From: Nocardioides immobilis
GTDB lineage: Bacteria; Actinomycetota; Actinomycetes; Propionibacteriales; Nocardioidaceae
Assembly: GCF_003515065.1 (NCBI RefSeq)
Contig: NZ_QXGH01000037.1
Span: 20,166-84,165, forward strand
Direction: 5' to 3'
Length of the DNA stretch: 64,000 nt
Shown one piece after another: positions 8,806 to 17,427 of this stretch. A program made the position numbers and the translations under genes. How positions within the stretch are numbered: position 1 is the first letter of the stretch; the number at the start of each line of letters is the position of its first letter. Under the pieces are notes generated by a model. It was not told the DNA's origin and ran no database searches. It saw nothing but the letters and a program-made list of their open reading frames with translations.

Positions 8806-9509
8806 GCCGCATCGACATGGGTAGAACCGCACTGGTGACCGGCGGCACCGGCGGACTGGGCTGTGCCGTCACGGAACGGCTGCTCCGTGATGGCTGGCGG
8901 GTCGTGGTCCCGTGGATCGTGGAGGCCGAGCTGGCGCGGGTCGCCTCCCATCCGCGGCTCGAGCTCGTGGAGGCGGACCTCTTCGACGCCGAGGCTGTCG
9001 CCGGTGTGGTCAGGACCGCCGCCGCTGACCCCGACGCCCCGCTGACCGCCGTTGCCAACCTTGTCGGTGGCTTCGCGATGGGTGGTCGACTCCACGAGAC
9101 GCCCGTGGACGACTTCGAGCGGCTGCTTCGGCTGAACCTGCGGCCGACCTACCTGGTGACGCAGGCGGTCCTGCCGCACCTGCTGAGTGCCGGCGGTGGT
9201 TCGATCGTCGCCGTCTCGGCCCGGTCGGCGTTCAGCCCCTTCGCGGGCGCATCGGCGTACGTCACTGCGAAGGCCGCGGTCTGGGCCCTGGTCAGCAGCC
9301 TGGCCGTCGAGTACCGGGAGGACGGGGTGCGTGCGAACGCGCTCCTGCCGTCGGTCATCGACACCCCTGGCAACCGGCAGGACCAGCCGACGTCGACGCG
9401 CGCGGGATGGGCCTCTCCGGAGAGCATCGCCGACGCCGTCGCCTTCCTGCTCAGTGACGACGCCCGCTCGATCACGGGGGCGCAGGTCCCGGTGCCCGGC
9501 GTGAGTTGA
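8802..9509 (+). CDS. SDR-family oxidoreductase
   Basis: 235-residue SDR with TGGTGGLG at residues 13-20 and Y153-x3-K157. The usual NNAG region reads ANLVGG, an atypical replacement seen in some divergent SDRs. It starts at GTG overlapping the thiolase stop (GTGA). A later ATG at 8817 would remove five residues. Last gene of the DUF35-thiolase-SDR operon, probably oxidising a hydroxyacyl or hydroxy intermediate before or after carbon-carbon cleavage. Confidence 0.85.
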   Translation: MSRIDMGRTALVTGGTGGLGCAVTERLLRDGWRVVVPWIVEAELARVASHPRLELVEADLFDAEAVAGVVRTAAADPDAPLTAVANLVGGFAMGGRLHETPVDDFERLLRLNLRPTYLVTQAVLPHLLSAGGGSIVAVSARSAFSPFAGASAYVTAKAAVWALVSSLAVEYREDGVRANALLPSVIDTPGNRQDQPTSTRAGWASPESIADAVAFLLSDDARSITGAQVPVPGVS

Positions 9510-9551
9510 ACGCGCCGTAAAGGCAAATGTTGCGCCTCAGGCTATGGACAC

Positions 9552-9600
9552 AATGAGATTAATCAGGTAGATATATGCACCTGATCGTGACCGCGATCAC
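9552..9600 (+). promoter_or_regulatory. Promoter/operator region of the ABC importer
   Basis: ATTAATCAGGTAGAT (9558-9572) differs at two positions from the site at 57646-57660 and carries a one-mismatch copy of the shared core. Overlapping it is a 7-bp inverted repeat ATCAGGT (9562-9568) / ACCTGAT (9579-9585) with a 10-base spacer, and next to it TGATCG (9582-9587) / CGATCA (9594-9599). This dense dyad structure immediately before the transporter gene is typical of an operator. Confidence 0.55.
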
Positions 9601-9614
9601 ACCTGGAGGACACC

Positions 9615-12377
9615 GTGACTGACGTGTTGCCGTTCATCATCGCCGGGCTGACGGTGGGATCCGTCTACGCGCTCGCCGGGTCCGGGCTCGTGCTCACGTT
9701 CAAGACCTCGGGGATCTTCAACTTCGGGCACGGCGCCCTCGCGACCGTGGGCGTCTACGTCTTCTACTTCATGTACGTCGAGGAGCAGCTCCCGCTCGCT
9801 CTCTGTCTGTCGGTCAGCGTCCTCGGGGTCGGCGTGGTGCTGGGGCTGCTGATGGAACGACTGGCGAGAAGCCTGGCGACGGTCCCGGTCGGGCTGCAGG
9901 TCGCGGCGACCGTCGGCCTGGTCCTGGTCGTCCAGGCGGGAGCGCGACTCACGTTCGGGTCGGCGCCGCTGTTCTTCCCGAGGTACCTGCCGGTCGGCAC
10001 CGTGGAGGTCGCCGGCGTGCTGGTGACCTATGAACAGCTCGTGCCGATGGCGGTGGCGTTGCTCGCCACGTTGGCGCTCGCGGTGTTCTTCCGATGGTCC
10101 CGCCTCGGCGTGGCGATGCGCGGCGTGGTCGACGACCCCACCCTCCTGGCGATGACGGGCACCTCGCCGATCGCCGTACGACGCGTCGCCTGGATCGTCG
10201 GCTCGATCTTCGTCTGCCTGTCCGGGGTGCTGCTCGCACCCACCGTCAACCTCGACTCGATGGTGCTGACGCTCCTTGTCATGCAGTCGTTCGGTGCGGC
10301 GGCCATCGGCCGCTTCTCCAACATCCCGCTCACCTACGCCGGCGGACTCGGGATCGGGGTGGTCGCCGCCCTGATCACCCGGTACGTGAGTGGGACCAGC
10401 GACTACTTCGCCGGTCTGAGCCAGAGCTTCCCGTTCATCGTGCTGCTGCTCGCCCTCATGGTGACGCCGAGGTCGAAGCTGGTGGACCGCCGGATGACCC
10501 TGGCTCGTCCGCTCCAGGTCTGGAGGGCCCCTGGTCGGGTGCAGGCGGTCGGAGCTGCGGCGGTGCTCGTCGTCCTCGCCACCGGGCCGCTGTGGTTCGG
10601 GGCACGGCTGTCGTCGTTCACGGTGGCATTGAGCTACGTCGTGCTCTTCCTGTCCCTCGGGATGCTGGTCAAGAGCTCGAACCAGGTCTCGCTGGCGCAC
10701 GTGGGGTTCGCCGCGACCGGGTGCGTCGCGTTCTCGGTGGTGCGCGTCGAGTGGGGGCTTCCCTGGATCGTCTCCCTCGTCCTGGCTGCGCTGATCACGA
10801 TTCCCATCGGGGCGCTGATCGCGCTCCCCGCCATCCGGCTCTCGGGCATCCACCTCGCGCTCGCCACGTTCGCCTTCGGCCTGATCCTCGAGGTCATGTT
10901 CTACAACAGCGAGCTGATGTTCGGCCCGAGCACCGCGGGTCTGCCGATGCCCCGGCCCGAGGCCTTCGGCCTCGACACCGACCTCGGGTACTACTACCTG
11001 GTCCTCGCCGTCGTCGCCGCGTGCACGCTGTTCCTGGTCCTGCTGCAGCGCACCCGGCTCGGGCGGCTCCTGCGCGGTCTGGGCGAGTCGCCGGTCGCAC
11101 TGGAGACCAGCGGCGCCTCCGTGCGGATCACAAAGCTCATCGTCTTCTGTCTCTCGTCCGGCATGGCGGCGGTGGCGGGTGCGTTGTACGGCAGCACCTT
11201 CACCAACGTGGGAGGACTCTCCTTCCAGTCGTTCAGCTCGCTGATCCTGCTCGTGCTGCTGCTGCTCATGCCGGGTTCGGCGCCGTGGTACGCCGTCATC
11301 GGCGCGTTCGCGCTGGTGGTCCTGCCCACCTACCTCCCTGGGGGCGAGACCGCCCACCACGTGCTCACGCTGGTGTTCGGGCTCTCCATCGTCGCGTCCG
11401 CCCTCCAGCAGGGGCGCCACCCGAGGCTCCCGTCGTGGCTCACGGGTTTCCTCGACCGGCTCGGTGGACGGTCCGTGCAGCCGTGGTCGGAGTTCGACGC
11501 CATCGAGGCCGCCACGTCCCCGGACGAGAACGCCTCGCCGGCTCGGAGCCGGGGCGTCGCAGAACCCGGAGGGATCGGCCTCGAGGTCCGTGGGCTGAAG
11601 GTCCGCTTCGGCGGGCACCTCGCCGTGGACGACGTCAGCCTCGAGGCGCCGACCGGCCGGATCACCGGTTTGATCGGGCCCAACGGAGCGGGCAAGACCA
11701 CGACCTTCAACGCGTGCTCCGGGCTGCTGCGACCGACGGCCGGCCAGATCCGGTTGAAGGGCGCCGACGTCAGCTCCCGGCCGCCGGCAGCACGGGCGCG
11801 TCTCGGTCTCGGCCGGACGTTCCAGCGCATGCAGCTCTTCGACAGCATGACCGTCGCCGAGAACGTCTCGCTCGGGCGCGAGGCGGAACTGGCCGGGGGC
11901 AACTTCCTGTCCCAGTTGTTCAGCAAACCCGGTGACCGGGCGCTGCTCGAGGAGGCGACACGCGACGCGATGCGGCTCTGCGGGGTCAACCAGCTCGCGC
12001 ACGCGAAGGCAGGGGACCTCTCGACCGGTCAGCGGCGTCTGGTGGAGCTCGCTCGAGCACTCGCGGGCTCGTTCGACGTACTGCTGCTCGACGAACCGTC
12101 GTCGGGCCTGGACCGGGTGGAGACGGAGACCTTCGGCCGGGTGCTGCAGCGGGTGGTGCGTGAGCGCGGTACGGCGATCCTGCTGGTCGAGCACGACATG
12201 AGTCTGGTCATGGACATCTGCGAGTACATCTACGTGCTCGACTTCGGAGAGCTGGTCTTCGAGGGCACACCCGCCGAGGTGTCGGCGAGCGCCGTCGTCC
12301 GCGCGGCGTACCTCGGTGCCGACGAGATCGAGTCGACGAGCCCCCCAGCACCGGCGGTCGAAGGAGCTCGGTCATGA
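9615..12377 (+). CDS. Fused LivH-LivM-LivG ABC importer subunit (two permeases plus ATPase)
   Basis: 920-residue three-domain protein of the branched-chain amino acid/carboxylate (HAAT) ABC family. Residues 1-285 form a LivH-type permease (hallmark GLTVGSVYALAGSGLVL and FNFGHGALATVG). About 300-600 form a LivM-type permease (LSLGMLVKSSNQVSLAHVG). About 645-895 form a LivG-type ATPase with Walker A GPNGAGKTTT near 687, signature LSTGQRRLVELARAL and Walker B LLLDEPSSGLD near 823. These are normally three separate polypeptides. GTG start with GGAGGA upstream. A LivF-type ATPase and a lipoprotein binding protein follow. In catabolic islands this family imports aromatic or alicyclic acids and similar compounds; the substrate is presumably the one degraded here. 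Confidence 0.93.
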   Translation: MTDVLPFIIAGLTVGSVYALAGSGLVLTFKTSGIFNFGHGALATVGVYVFYFMYVEEQLPLALCLSVSVLGVGVVLGLLMERLARSLATVPVGLQVAATVGLVLVVQAGARLTFGSAPLFFPRYLPVGTVEVAGVLVTYEQLVPMAVALLATLALAVFFRWSRLGVAMRGVVDDPTLLAMTGTSPIAVRRVAWIVGSIFVCLSGVLLAPTVNLDSMVLTLLVMQSFGAAAIGRFSNIPLTYAGGLGIGVVAALITRYVSGTSDYFAGLSQSFPFIVLLLALMVTPRSKLVDRRMTLARPLQVWRAPGRVQAVGAAAVLVVLATGPLWFGARLSSFTVALSYVVLFLSLGMLVKSSNQVSLAHVGFAATGCVAFSVVRVEWGLPWIVSLVLAALITIPIGALIALPAIRLSGIHLALATFAFGLILEVMFYNSELMFGPSTAGLPMPRPEAFGLDTDLGYYYLVLAVVAACTLFLVLLQRTRLGRLLRGLGESPVALETSGASVRITKLIVFCLSSGMAAVAGALYGSTFTNVGGLSFQSFSSLILLVLLLLMPGSAPWYAVIGAFALVVLPTYLPGGETAHHVLTLVFGLSIVASALQQGRHPRLPSWLTGFLDRLGGRSVQPWSEFDAIEAATSPDENASPARSRGVAEPGGIGLEVRGLKVRFGGHLAVDDVSLEAPTGRITGLIGPNGAGKTTTFNACSGLLRPTAGQIRLKGADVSSRPPAARARLGLGRTFQRMQLFDSMTVAENVSLGREAELAGGNFLSQLFSKPGDRALLEEATRDAMRLCGVNQLAHAKAGDLSTGQRRLVELARALAGSFDVLLLDEPSSGLDRVETETFGRVLQRVVRERGTAILLVEHDMSLVMDICEYIYVLDFGELVFEGTPAEVSASAVVRAAYLGADEIESTSPPAPAVEGARS

Positions 12378-13117
12378 GCGATCTCGCTCTCCGCCTGGAG
12401 TCGGTCACCGGAGGCTACGGAGACACGACCGTCATCCGCGACGTCTCGCTCGAGGTGCCCAGGGGCGCGGTCATCGCGCTGCTCGGACCGAACGGCGCGG
12501 GCAAGACGACCCTGCTCAAGATGGTCTCGGGCGTCCTCACTCCGGCGAGCGGCAGGATCTTCCGCGGCGACGAGGACATCACCGCGGCCAGGATCCATCG
12601 ACGCTCCGCCCGCGGCCTGTGCCACATCCCCGACGGTCACGGCATCTTCCCGTCGCTCACCGTCAAGGAGAACCTGGTCCTCTCGAGCCCGAAGGGGCAG
12701 GAGCGGGCGAGCATCGAGAAGGCGACCAGTGCTTTCCCGGCACTCGGGCAACGACTCGGGCAGACGGCCGGAAGCATGAGCGGCGGTCAGCAGCAGATGC
12801 TCGCCGTGGTTCGGTCGTACCTCAAGTCCCCCGACCTGATCCTGATCGACGAGGTCTCGATGGGCCTGGCGCCGGTCGTGGTCGACGAGATCTTCGCCTT
12901 CATCAGCGACCTGTCCGCACAGGGCACGAGCATGCTCCTCGTCGAGCAGTACGTCGCGCGGGTGCTCGCCATCGCGTCTCACGTCTACATGCTCAACCAG
13001 GGCTCGATCACCCTGAGCTGCTCCGCCGAGGAGCTGCGCCGGAGCGATCTCTTCGACCACTACCTGTCCACCGGCGGCGCGCCCGCCGACGTGCCTGCCA
13101 GGACGGGGGACCGCTGA
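12374..13117 (+). CDS. livF: LivF-type ABC transporter ATPase
   Basis: 247-residue ATPase of the branched-chain/carboxylate importer family. Walker A GPNGAGKTTLLK is near residue 37, signature MSGGQQQMLAVVRS near 136, and Walker B LILIDEVSMGLA near 158 (the usual DEP is DEV here). Its ATG overlaps the stop of the fused permease-ATPase gene (ATGA), so the two ATPases would be made in coupled amounts and form the nucleotide-binding heterodimer. Confidence 0.93.
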   Translation: MSDLALRLESVTGGYGDTTVIRDVSLEVPRGAVIALLGPNGAGKTTLLKMVSGVLTPASGRIFRGDEDITAARIHRRSARGLCHIPDGHGIFPSLTVKENLVLSSPKGQERASIEKATSAFPALGQRLGQTAGSMSGGQQQMLAVVRSYLKSPDLILIDEVSMGLAPVVVDEIFAFISDLSAQGTSMLLVEQYVARVLAIASHVYMLNQGSITLSCSAEELRRSDLFDHYLSTGGAPADVPARTGDR

Positions 13118-13185
13118 CCCGTCCTCATGCTCGCTCCGCGACCCACCACAACGAGTTCAAACCGCACCATCCAGAGGAGAACACC

Positions 13186-14385
13186 ATGCTGAACTTCCGT
13201 CACGCGATCGCACGGAAGGGGGTGGGAATTGCGTTGACCGGCCTCGTGCTCGCCTCGGTGTCGGCCTGCGGCGAGGACCAGCCTCCGCTCACGGAGTCCA
13301 CGGCAACCGGCACGCCCATCAAGATCGGCGTCGTCGCGAGCCTCTCGGGGAAGTCGCTTCCCGCCACGGCAGGCCCCGAGGGACTCAAGGCCTGGGCGAC
13401 GACGATCAACGGCCAGGGCGGCCTGGCAGGCCATGAGGTCGAGATCATCGTCCGGGACGACGGCAACGACCCGACCAAGTCCCTCACCGCCGTCAAGCAG
13501 CTCGTCGAGGAGGACGGGGTGGTCGCCATCACCTCGTGGACGAGCTTGGAGACGAGCTGGGCCGACTACGTCGAGGACCAGAACATCCCCGTCATCGGTG
13601 GGCAGAGCTACGCACCGATCTGGATGGAGAGCCCTTCCTTCTTCCCTGTGCAGGCGACGCTCGGCACGGCGATGACCTCGCAACCGTTGATGGCGTTGAA
13701 CGCCGGTGCGGAGACCATCGGCTCCTACTACACCGCCGACGTGGCGAGCGCCGTCGAGGCGGTCGAGGCGAAGAACGGCATCGCGGCATCCCTCGGCCTG
13801 GAGGCGGTCTTCGACGCCGCGATCAGCTCGAGCCAACCGGACTTCACCGCGCCCTGCCTGGCCGGGAAGGACGCCGGTGCTGAGGCGATGATGCTCTCCG
13901 GCGTCCCTGTCGAGCGGATCACCCCGAGCTGCGCGCAGCAGGGATTCACGCCGTTGTGGATCCTGCCCGGTGAGAACGTGACCGCGGAGGTGCTGAGGAC
14001 CCCGGAGCTCGGGGACGTGCTCGCGCCGCAGATGGCCTTCCCGTTCTTCGTCGAGGACGCGGCCACCGAGGACTACCGGAACGCGATGGAGACCGACTAC
14101 CGAGGCCCTGAGGAGGAGATGTTCAGCCCCCTGACCTCGTCCGCCTGGATGACCGGTCTGGTCTACGAGGAGGTCGCCAACGCCCTGGCCGAGGAAGGCA
14201 CGGTGACGTCGGACGACATGTTCACCGGGCTCTACCAGGTCAAGGACCTTAGTCACGACGGTCTGCTCGCCGGCATCTCGTACGCCAAGAACGACAAGGC
14301 GCGGAGCGTCGACTGCTTCTGGGAGACGACGGTGGAGGACGGCAAGTGGGAGGCCCCCAACGGACTGGAGCCCACCTGCCTCTGA
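13186..14385 (+). CDS. Periplasmic-type substrate-binding lipoprotein of the ABC importer
   Basis: 399-residue type-I substrate-binding protein. It has a signal peptide with a basic start, hydrophobic core and lipobox VSAC with the lipidated cysteine at residue 28, then IKIGVVASLSGKSLP, the usual start of the ligand-binding domain. AGAGGAGA precedes the ATG. It would be anchored to the outer face of the membrane and deliver the substrate to the fused permease. An unusually strong hairpin follows it, which fits the pattern of a highly expressed binding protein separated from downstream genes. Confidence 0.92.
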   Translation: MLNFRHAIARKGVGIALTGLVLASVSACGEDQPPLTESTATGTPIKIGVVASLSGKSLPATAGPEGLKAWATTINGQGGLAGHEVEIIVRDDGNDPTKSLTAVKQLVEEDGVVAITSWTSLETSWADYVEDQNIPVIGGQSYAPIWMESPSFFPVQATLGTAMTSQPLMALNAGAETIGSYYTADVASAVEAVEAKNGIAASLGLEAVFDAAISSSQPDFTAPCLAGKDAGAEAMMLSGVPVERITPSCAQQGFTPLWILPGENVTAEVLRTPELGDVLAPQMAFPFFVEDAATEDYRNAMETDYRGPEEEMFSPLTSSAWMTGLVYEEVANALAEEGTVTSDDMFTGLYQVKDLSHDGLLAGISYAKNDKARSVDCFWETTVEDGKWEAPNGLEPTCL

Positions 14386-14398
14386 CGTGCGGTCAGGT

Positions 14399-14427
14399 CG
14401 GGTCCGGCGGCAGCGCCGCCGGACCCG
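14399..14427 (+). terminator. Strong hairpin after the binding-protein gene
   Basis: Perfect 13-base-pair stem with a 3-base AGC loop. The arms are GGGTCCGGCGGC at 14400-14411 and its complement at 14415-14426, extended by one C-G pair, with further pairing beyond a G-U wobble. No T-run follows, which is common for actinobacterial terminators. It lies between the binding-protein gene and the sulfotransferase, so it either ends transcription or stabilises the transporter mRNA. Confidence 0.65.
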
Positions 14428-14468
14428 GCCCGACGCGCGGTTGTGGCACCACGCGAAGGGACTGACGA

Positions 14469-15641
14469 ATGTCGACGGTGATCCTGCCGCCGGAACCCGA
14501 TGTGCCGGACCTCCTCGCGGCCGCCCAGGCGGCCGCCGGGCTCTACGAGTTCGGCACCGACTGGGTGCGTGCGTCACTGGACAACGTGGTGAGGCTGCTC
14601 AACGAGGACACCTCCCTGTCACCCGAGCACCGCGCGGCAGCGCACAGGCAGCTGGTCGACGTCCTCGCCGGCCGGCTCCGGCTCGTCGCCGACCGGGGTC
14701 GCCACCCCGGGATCGACCGGGAGAAGATCGAGGCACCCATCATCGTGATGGGGTTCGGCCGGTCCGGCACCACGTTCCTGCACTCGCTGATCGCCGAGGA
14801 CCCGCAGAACCGCGCTCCCCGGTACTGGGAGGTGGCGCGTCCGTCGCCCCCACCGGCAACCGCCGGTCCTGACGATCCCCGGATCGGGGCGGGCCACCGC
14901 GACGTCGAGGACTGGCTGGCCGGTCTGCCGGGGTTCATCACCCAGCACCCCTACTGGGATCAGGGCGGCCTTGCGCTCATGGAGTGCGAGAGCTTCTTCG
15001 TCTACAACCTGAGCCATCACTATCCCGTCCAGCAGTCGAAGATCCCCTTCGGGACGCGGTGGGCGGTCGATGTCGACGAGACGACCCGGTACGAGTTCCA
15101 CCGCTCCTTCTTGCAGCACCTCCAGTACGGCGGTCCGCCGCGCCGGTGGGCGCTCAAGGGGGTCGACCACCAGTACCACCTGACGGGACTTCGAGCGGTC
15201 TATCCCGACGCCCGGCTGGTGTGGGCGCACCGGGATCCGGTGCAAGTGATGGGATCCCTGCTCGAGGTCACCCTCCAACTGACCCGCGGCACCGGCGGCG
15301 ACAGCGCCGATCGGACCGCGCTTGCCCGGGCGTGGGTCGACCGGTACCGCTCCCGGCTCGATCGCGCCCTGGCCAACCCGCTCGCCGCCGACCCGCGGAT
15401 CTGTCACGTGCGCTACCCGGACCTGACGGCGGACCCGGTCGGCACCGTTCACGGCATCTACCGGCACTTCGGCCTCGAGGTGTCCAACGACCACGAGACC
15501 CGCATGAGCCACTGGCTGGCGGATCCCGCGAACCGTTCCGACCGGCACGGCAAGTGGACCTACGCGCTCGCCGAGCACGGCGTCGACCCGGCGTGGATCT
15601 CGGCCCTGTTCGCCGACTATCGCGCGCGTTTCGATGTCTGA
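14469..15641 (+). CDS. Sulfotransferase family protein
   Basis: 390-residue PAPS-dependent sulfotransferase-family protein. The 5'-phosphosulfate loop FGRSGTTFLHSL lies near residue 95, and the 3'-phosphate-binding region includes ARLVWAHRDP near 250. It would move sulfate from PAPS to a hydroxyl or amine, or act on a lipid carrier. It overlaps the next gene by 8 bases. This gene pair inside a catabolic island is unexpected: sulfation of a sterol-like or terpenoid alcohol could be a detoxifying or storage step, but that is inference. Confidence 0.85.
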   Translation: MSTVILPPEPDVPDLLAAAQAAAGLYEFGTDWVRASLDNVVRLLNEDTSLSPEHRAAAHRQLVDVLAGRLRLVADRGRHPGIDREKIEAPIIVMGFGRSGTTFLHSLIAEDPQNRAPRYWEVARPSPPPATAGPDDPRIGAGHRDVEDWLAGLPGFITQHPYWDQGGLALMECESFFVYNLSHHYPVQQSKIPFGTRWAVDVDETTRYEFHRSFLQHLQYGGPPRRWALKGVDHQYHLTGLRAVYPDARLVWAHRDPVQVMGSLLEVTLQLTRGTGGDSADRTALARAWVDRYRSRLDRALANPLAADPRICHVRYPDLTADPVGTVHGIYRHFGLEVSNDHETRMSHWLADPANRSDRHGKWTYALAEHGVDPAWISALFADYRARFDV

Positions 15642-16974
15642 GCTGAGCAACCAGAGGCCGATCGCCGAGCCGGTGGTCGACTGGTCGTTCTTCAGCATGG
15701 CGCGCTACCTGATGACCGCGCAGCCGGCGGACGAGCGCGTCCTGGACGGGTCGGAGTGGGATGGCTTCCTCGACCTTCTCCGTACTGCGGGAACACTCGC
15801 GACGGAGCTCTCGCCGGCCGGTCTGGTGGACCGGGTGAGCGCCTCCCGGGGCCTGCTCCAGATGCTGCACTTCGGCCTGGAGCGCACCCTGGGGGCAGCG
15901 GACCCCTCCCGGCCGGTGCTGTCGCGTCCGTGGCCGGTCCACTTGTTCGACTACGGCGCGGGCAACCCGGACGCGGTCTACCGGACTGTCGTGCTGCGCG
16001 ACGACCTCACCTACCGGGTGAGCGGGGACCTCGGCAATGCCCCGTTCCTGAGCTTCGAGTTCTTCGACGGCACGCGACAGACGGGCTCGCTGCTCCGTTC
16101 CGACCTCAGAGCCGACGCCGACGGACGGTTCGAGGTCACCTTCGGCCCCGAGGAGCGTCCCGGGAACTGGCTCGCGGTGGTTCCGGGCACGAGCTACCTG
16201 CTGACCCGCGAGTTCTTCGACGACTGGTCGCACGCCCAGCCCTCCCTGCTCGAGATCGAGTGCCTCGACGCCCCCGCGTCGAGCTGGCCCGTGATGACGG
16301 CCGACCGGGTGAGCAAGGAGCTCGAGGCCGTCGGTCAGTGGCTGATCGAGACGGTGCGCGTCTTCGGGAACGCTCACGTCCGCGGCGTGGCCGACTTCGC
16401 CAACGCGTTCGAGCCCACCGCCCTCCGGGCGGACTCCGACCTGCCGACGATCTACCACGGCTTCTGGGACCTGGCGGCCCACGAGTGCCTCCTCATCGAG
16501 ACCCCGGAGCCTGAGGGTGACTACTGGGGCTTCCAGCTCTCCAACGCGTTGTGGAACACCCTCGACTTCGCCAACCGCCAAACCAGTCTCAACCGGACGC
16601 AGGCACACGTCGACCGGGACGGGCAGCTGAGACTCGTGCTGGCACACGAGGACCCGGGTGTCCCCAACTGGCTCGACACGCTCGGCCACGAGCAGGGAGC
16701 CGTTCACGTCCGATTGAGTCCGGCACGTCGCGCGGCGCCCCTCCGGTCGCACCGGGACCTGGCCGAGACCGTGAACGACTGGATGTCAGGGTGGGGAACA
16801 GAAACGCAGGACGGTTCGGGTCCCGGTCAGCATCCCGTGCCCCAGGCCCGCGTCGTCAAGCTCGCCGGCCTCCGGGCCGAGCTGCCGCCGGCCACGCCTA
16901 CGGTCCACCCGGCTGAGCGTGCCCGGATCCTGGCGGAGCGACTGCGCCAGGTCACCCGGATGCAGCGGAGCTGA
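15634..16974 (+). CDS. DUF1214 domain protein
   Basis: 446 residues. The C-terminal half shows the features I associate with DUF1214 (YWGFQLSNALWNTLDFANRQ, then DGQLRLVLAHEDPGVPNWLD). The N-terminal 200 residues include a hydrophilic region with several aromatic clusters; no signal peptide or membrane segment is visible. Function of the family is not established; members are often found beside sulfotransferases. It overlaps the sulfotransferase by 8 bases and runs 23 bases into the convergent thioesterase gene. Confidence 0.7.
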   Translation: MSELSNQRPIAEPVVDWSFFSMARYLMTAQPADERVLDGSEWDGFLDLLRTAGTLATELSPAGLVDRVSASRGLLQMLHFGLERTLGAADPSRPVLSRPWPVHLFDYGAGNPDAVYRTVVLRDDLTYRVSGDLGNAPFLSFEFFDGTRQTGSLLRSDLRADADGRFEVTFGPEERPGNWLAVVPGTSYLLTREFFDDWSHAQPSLLEIECLDAPASSWPVMTADRVSKELEAVGQWLIETVRVFGNAHVRGVADFANAFEPTALRADSDLPTIYHGFWDLAAHECLLIETPEPEGDYWGFQLSNALWNTLDFANRQTSLNRTQAHVDRDGQLRLVLAHEDPGVPNWLDTLGHEQGAVHVRLSPARRAAPLRSHRDLAETVNDWMSGWGTETQDGSGPGQHPVPQARVVKLAGLRAELPPATPTVHPAERARILAERLRQVTRMQRS

Positions 16975-17419
16975 CCGGCCGCTGTCGCCCACCCGACGGG
17001 ACGAGGGCGGAGAGCGCATCCCGGAGAGACCCCGGGATCGCCGTCGGCCTGCGCGACAGCCGGTCGACGTACACGTGGACGAAGTGGCCCGAGGCCGCAG
17101 GCTGGTCGGAACCGGCCGCATGGAGGACGATCTCGTAGCGCACGCTCGTGCGTCCGACGTGCCCGACGCGCAGTCCGGCGAGCACCTCTCCCGGGAAGCT
17201 GAGCGGTGCGGAGTACGTGCACTGCGACTCGACACAGAGCCCGATGACCTCACCGTTCGCCGGGTCGAGGCCGCCATGGCGAACGAGCCAGGCGGTCACC
17301 ACGGTGTCGAAGAACGAGTAGTACTGGACGTTGTTGACGTGTCCGTACATGTCGTTGTCCATCCACCGGGTGGTGATGGTGTCCCAGTGCGGGTAGTCCG
17401 GGTTCGGGTGCTGGATCAT
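16952..17419 (-). CDS. Hot-dog fold acyl-CoA thioesterase (4HBT/YbgC type)
   Basis: 155-residue thioesterase with the family motif MYGHVNNVQYYSFFDT near residue 24, containing the catalytic Asp/Asn region of 4-hydroxybenzoyl-CoA thioesterase relatives. Starts at ATG 17419, eight bases after the upstream ALDH stop, with no clear ribosome site, so it is probably translated by coupling. It would release free acids or recycle CoA. Its last 23 bases overlap the convergent DUF1214 gene. Confidence 0.85.
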   Translation of the reverse strand: MIQHPNPDYPHWDTITTRWMDNDMYGHVNNVQYYSFFDTVVTAWLVRHGGLDPANGEVIGLCVESQCTYSAPLSFPGEVLAGLRVGHVGRTSVRYEIVLHAAGSDQPAASGHFVHVYVDRLSRRPTAIPGSLRDALSALVPSGGRQRPVSSAASG

Positions 17420-17427
17420 CGGCTGGC

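Noticed and set aside
9597..12194. Very long open frame on the opposite strand of the Liv fusion gene
   Set aside because: Product is Arg/Gly/Glu/His-rich without domain; it mirrors the high GC third-position bias of the real gene. Same for other long opposite frames, e.g. within 47.7-49.7 kb and 5.3-7.1 kb.
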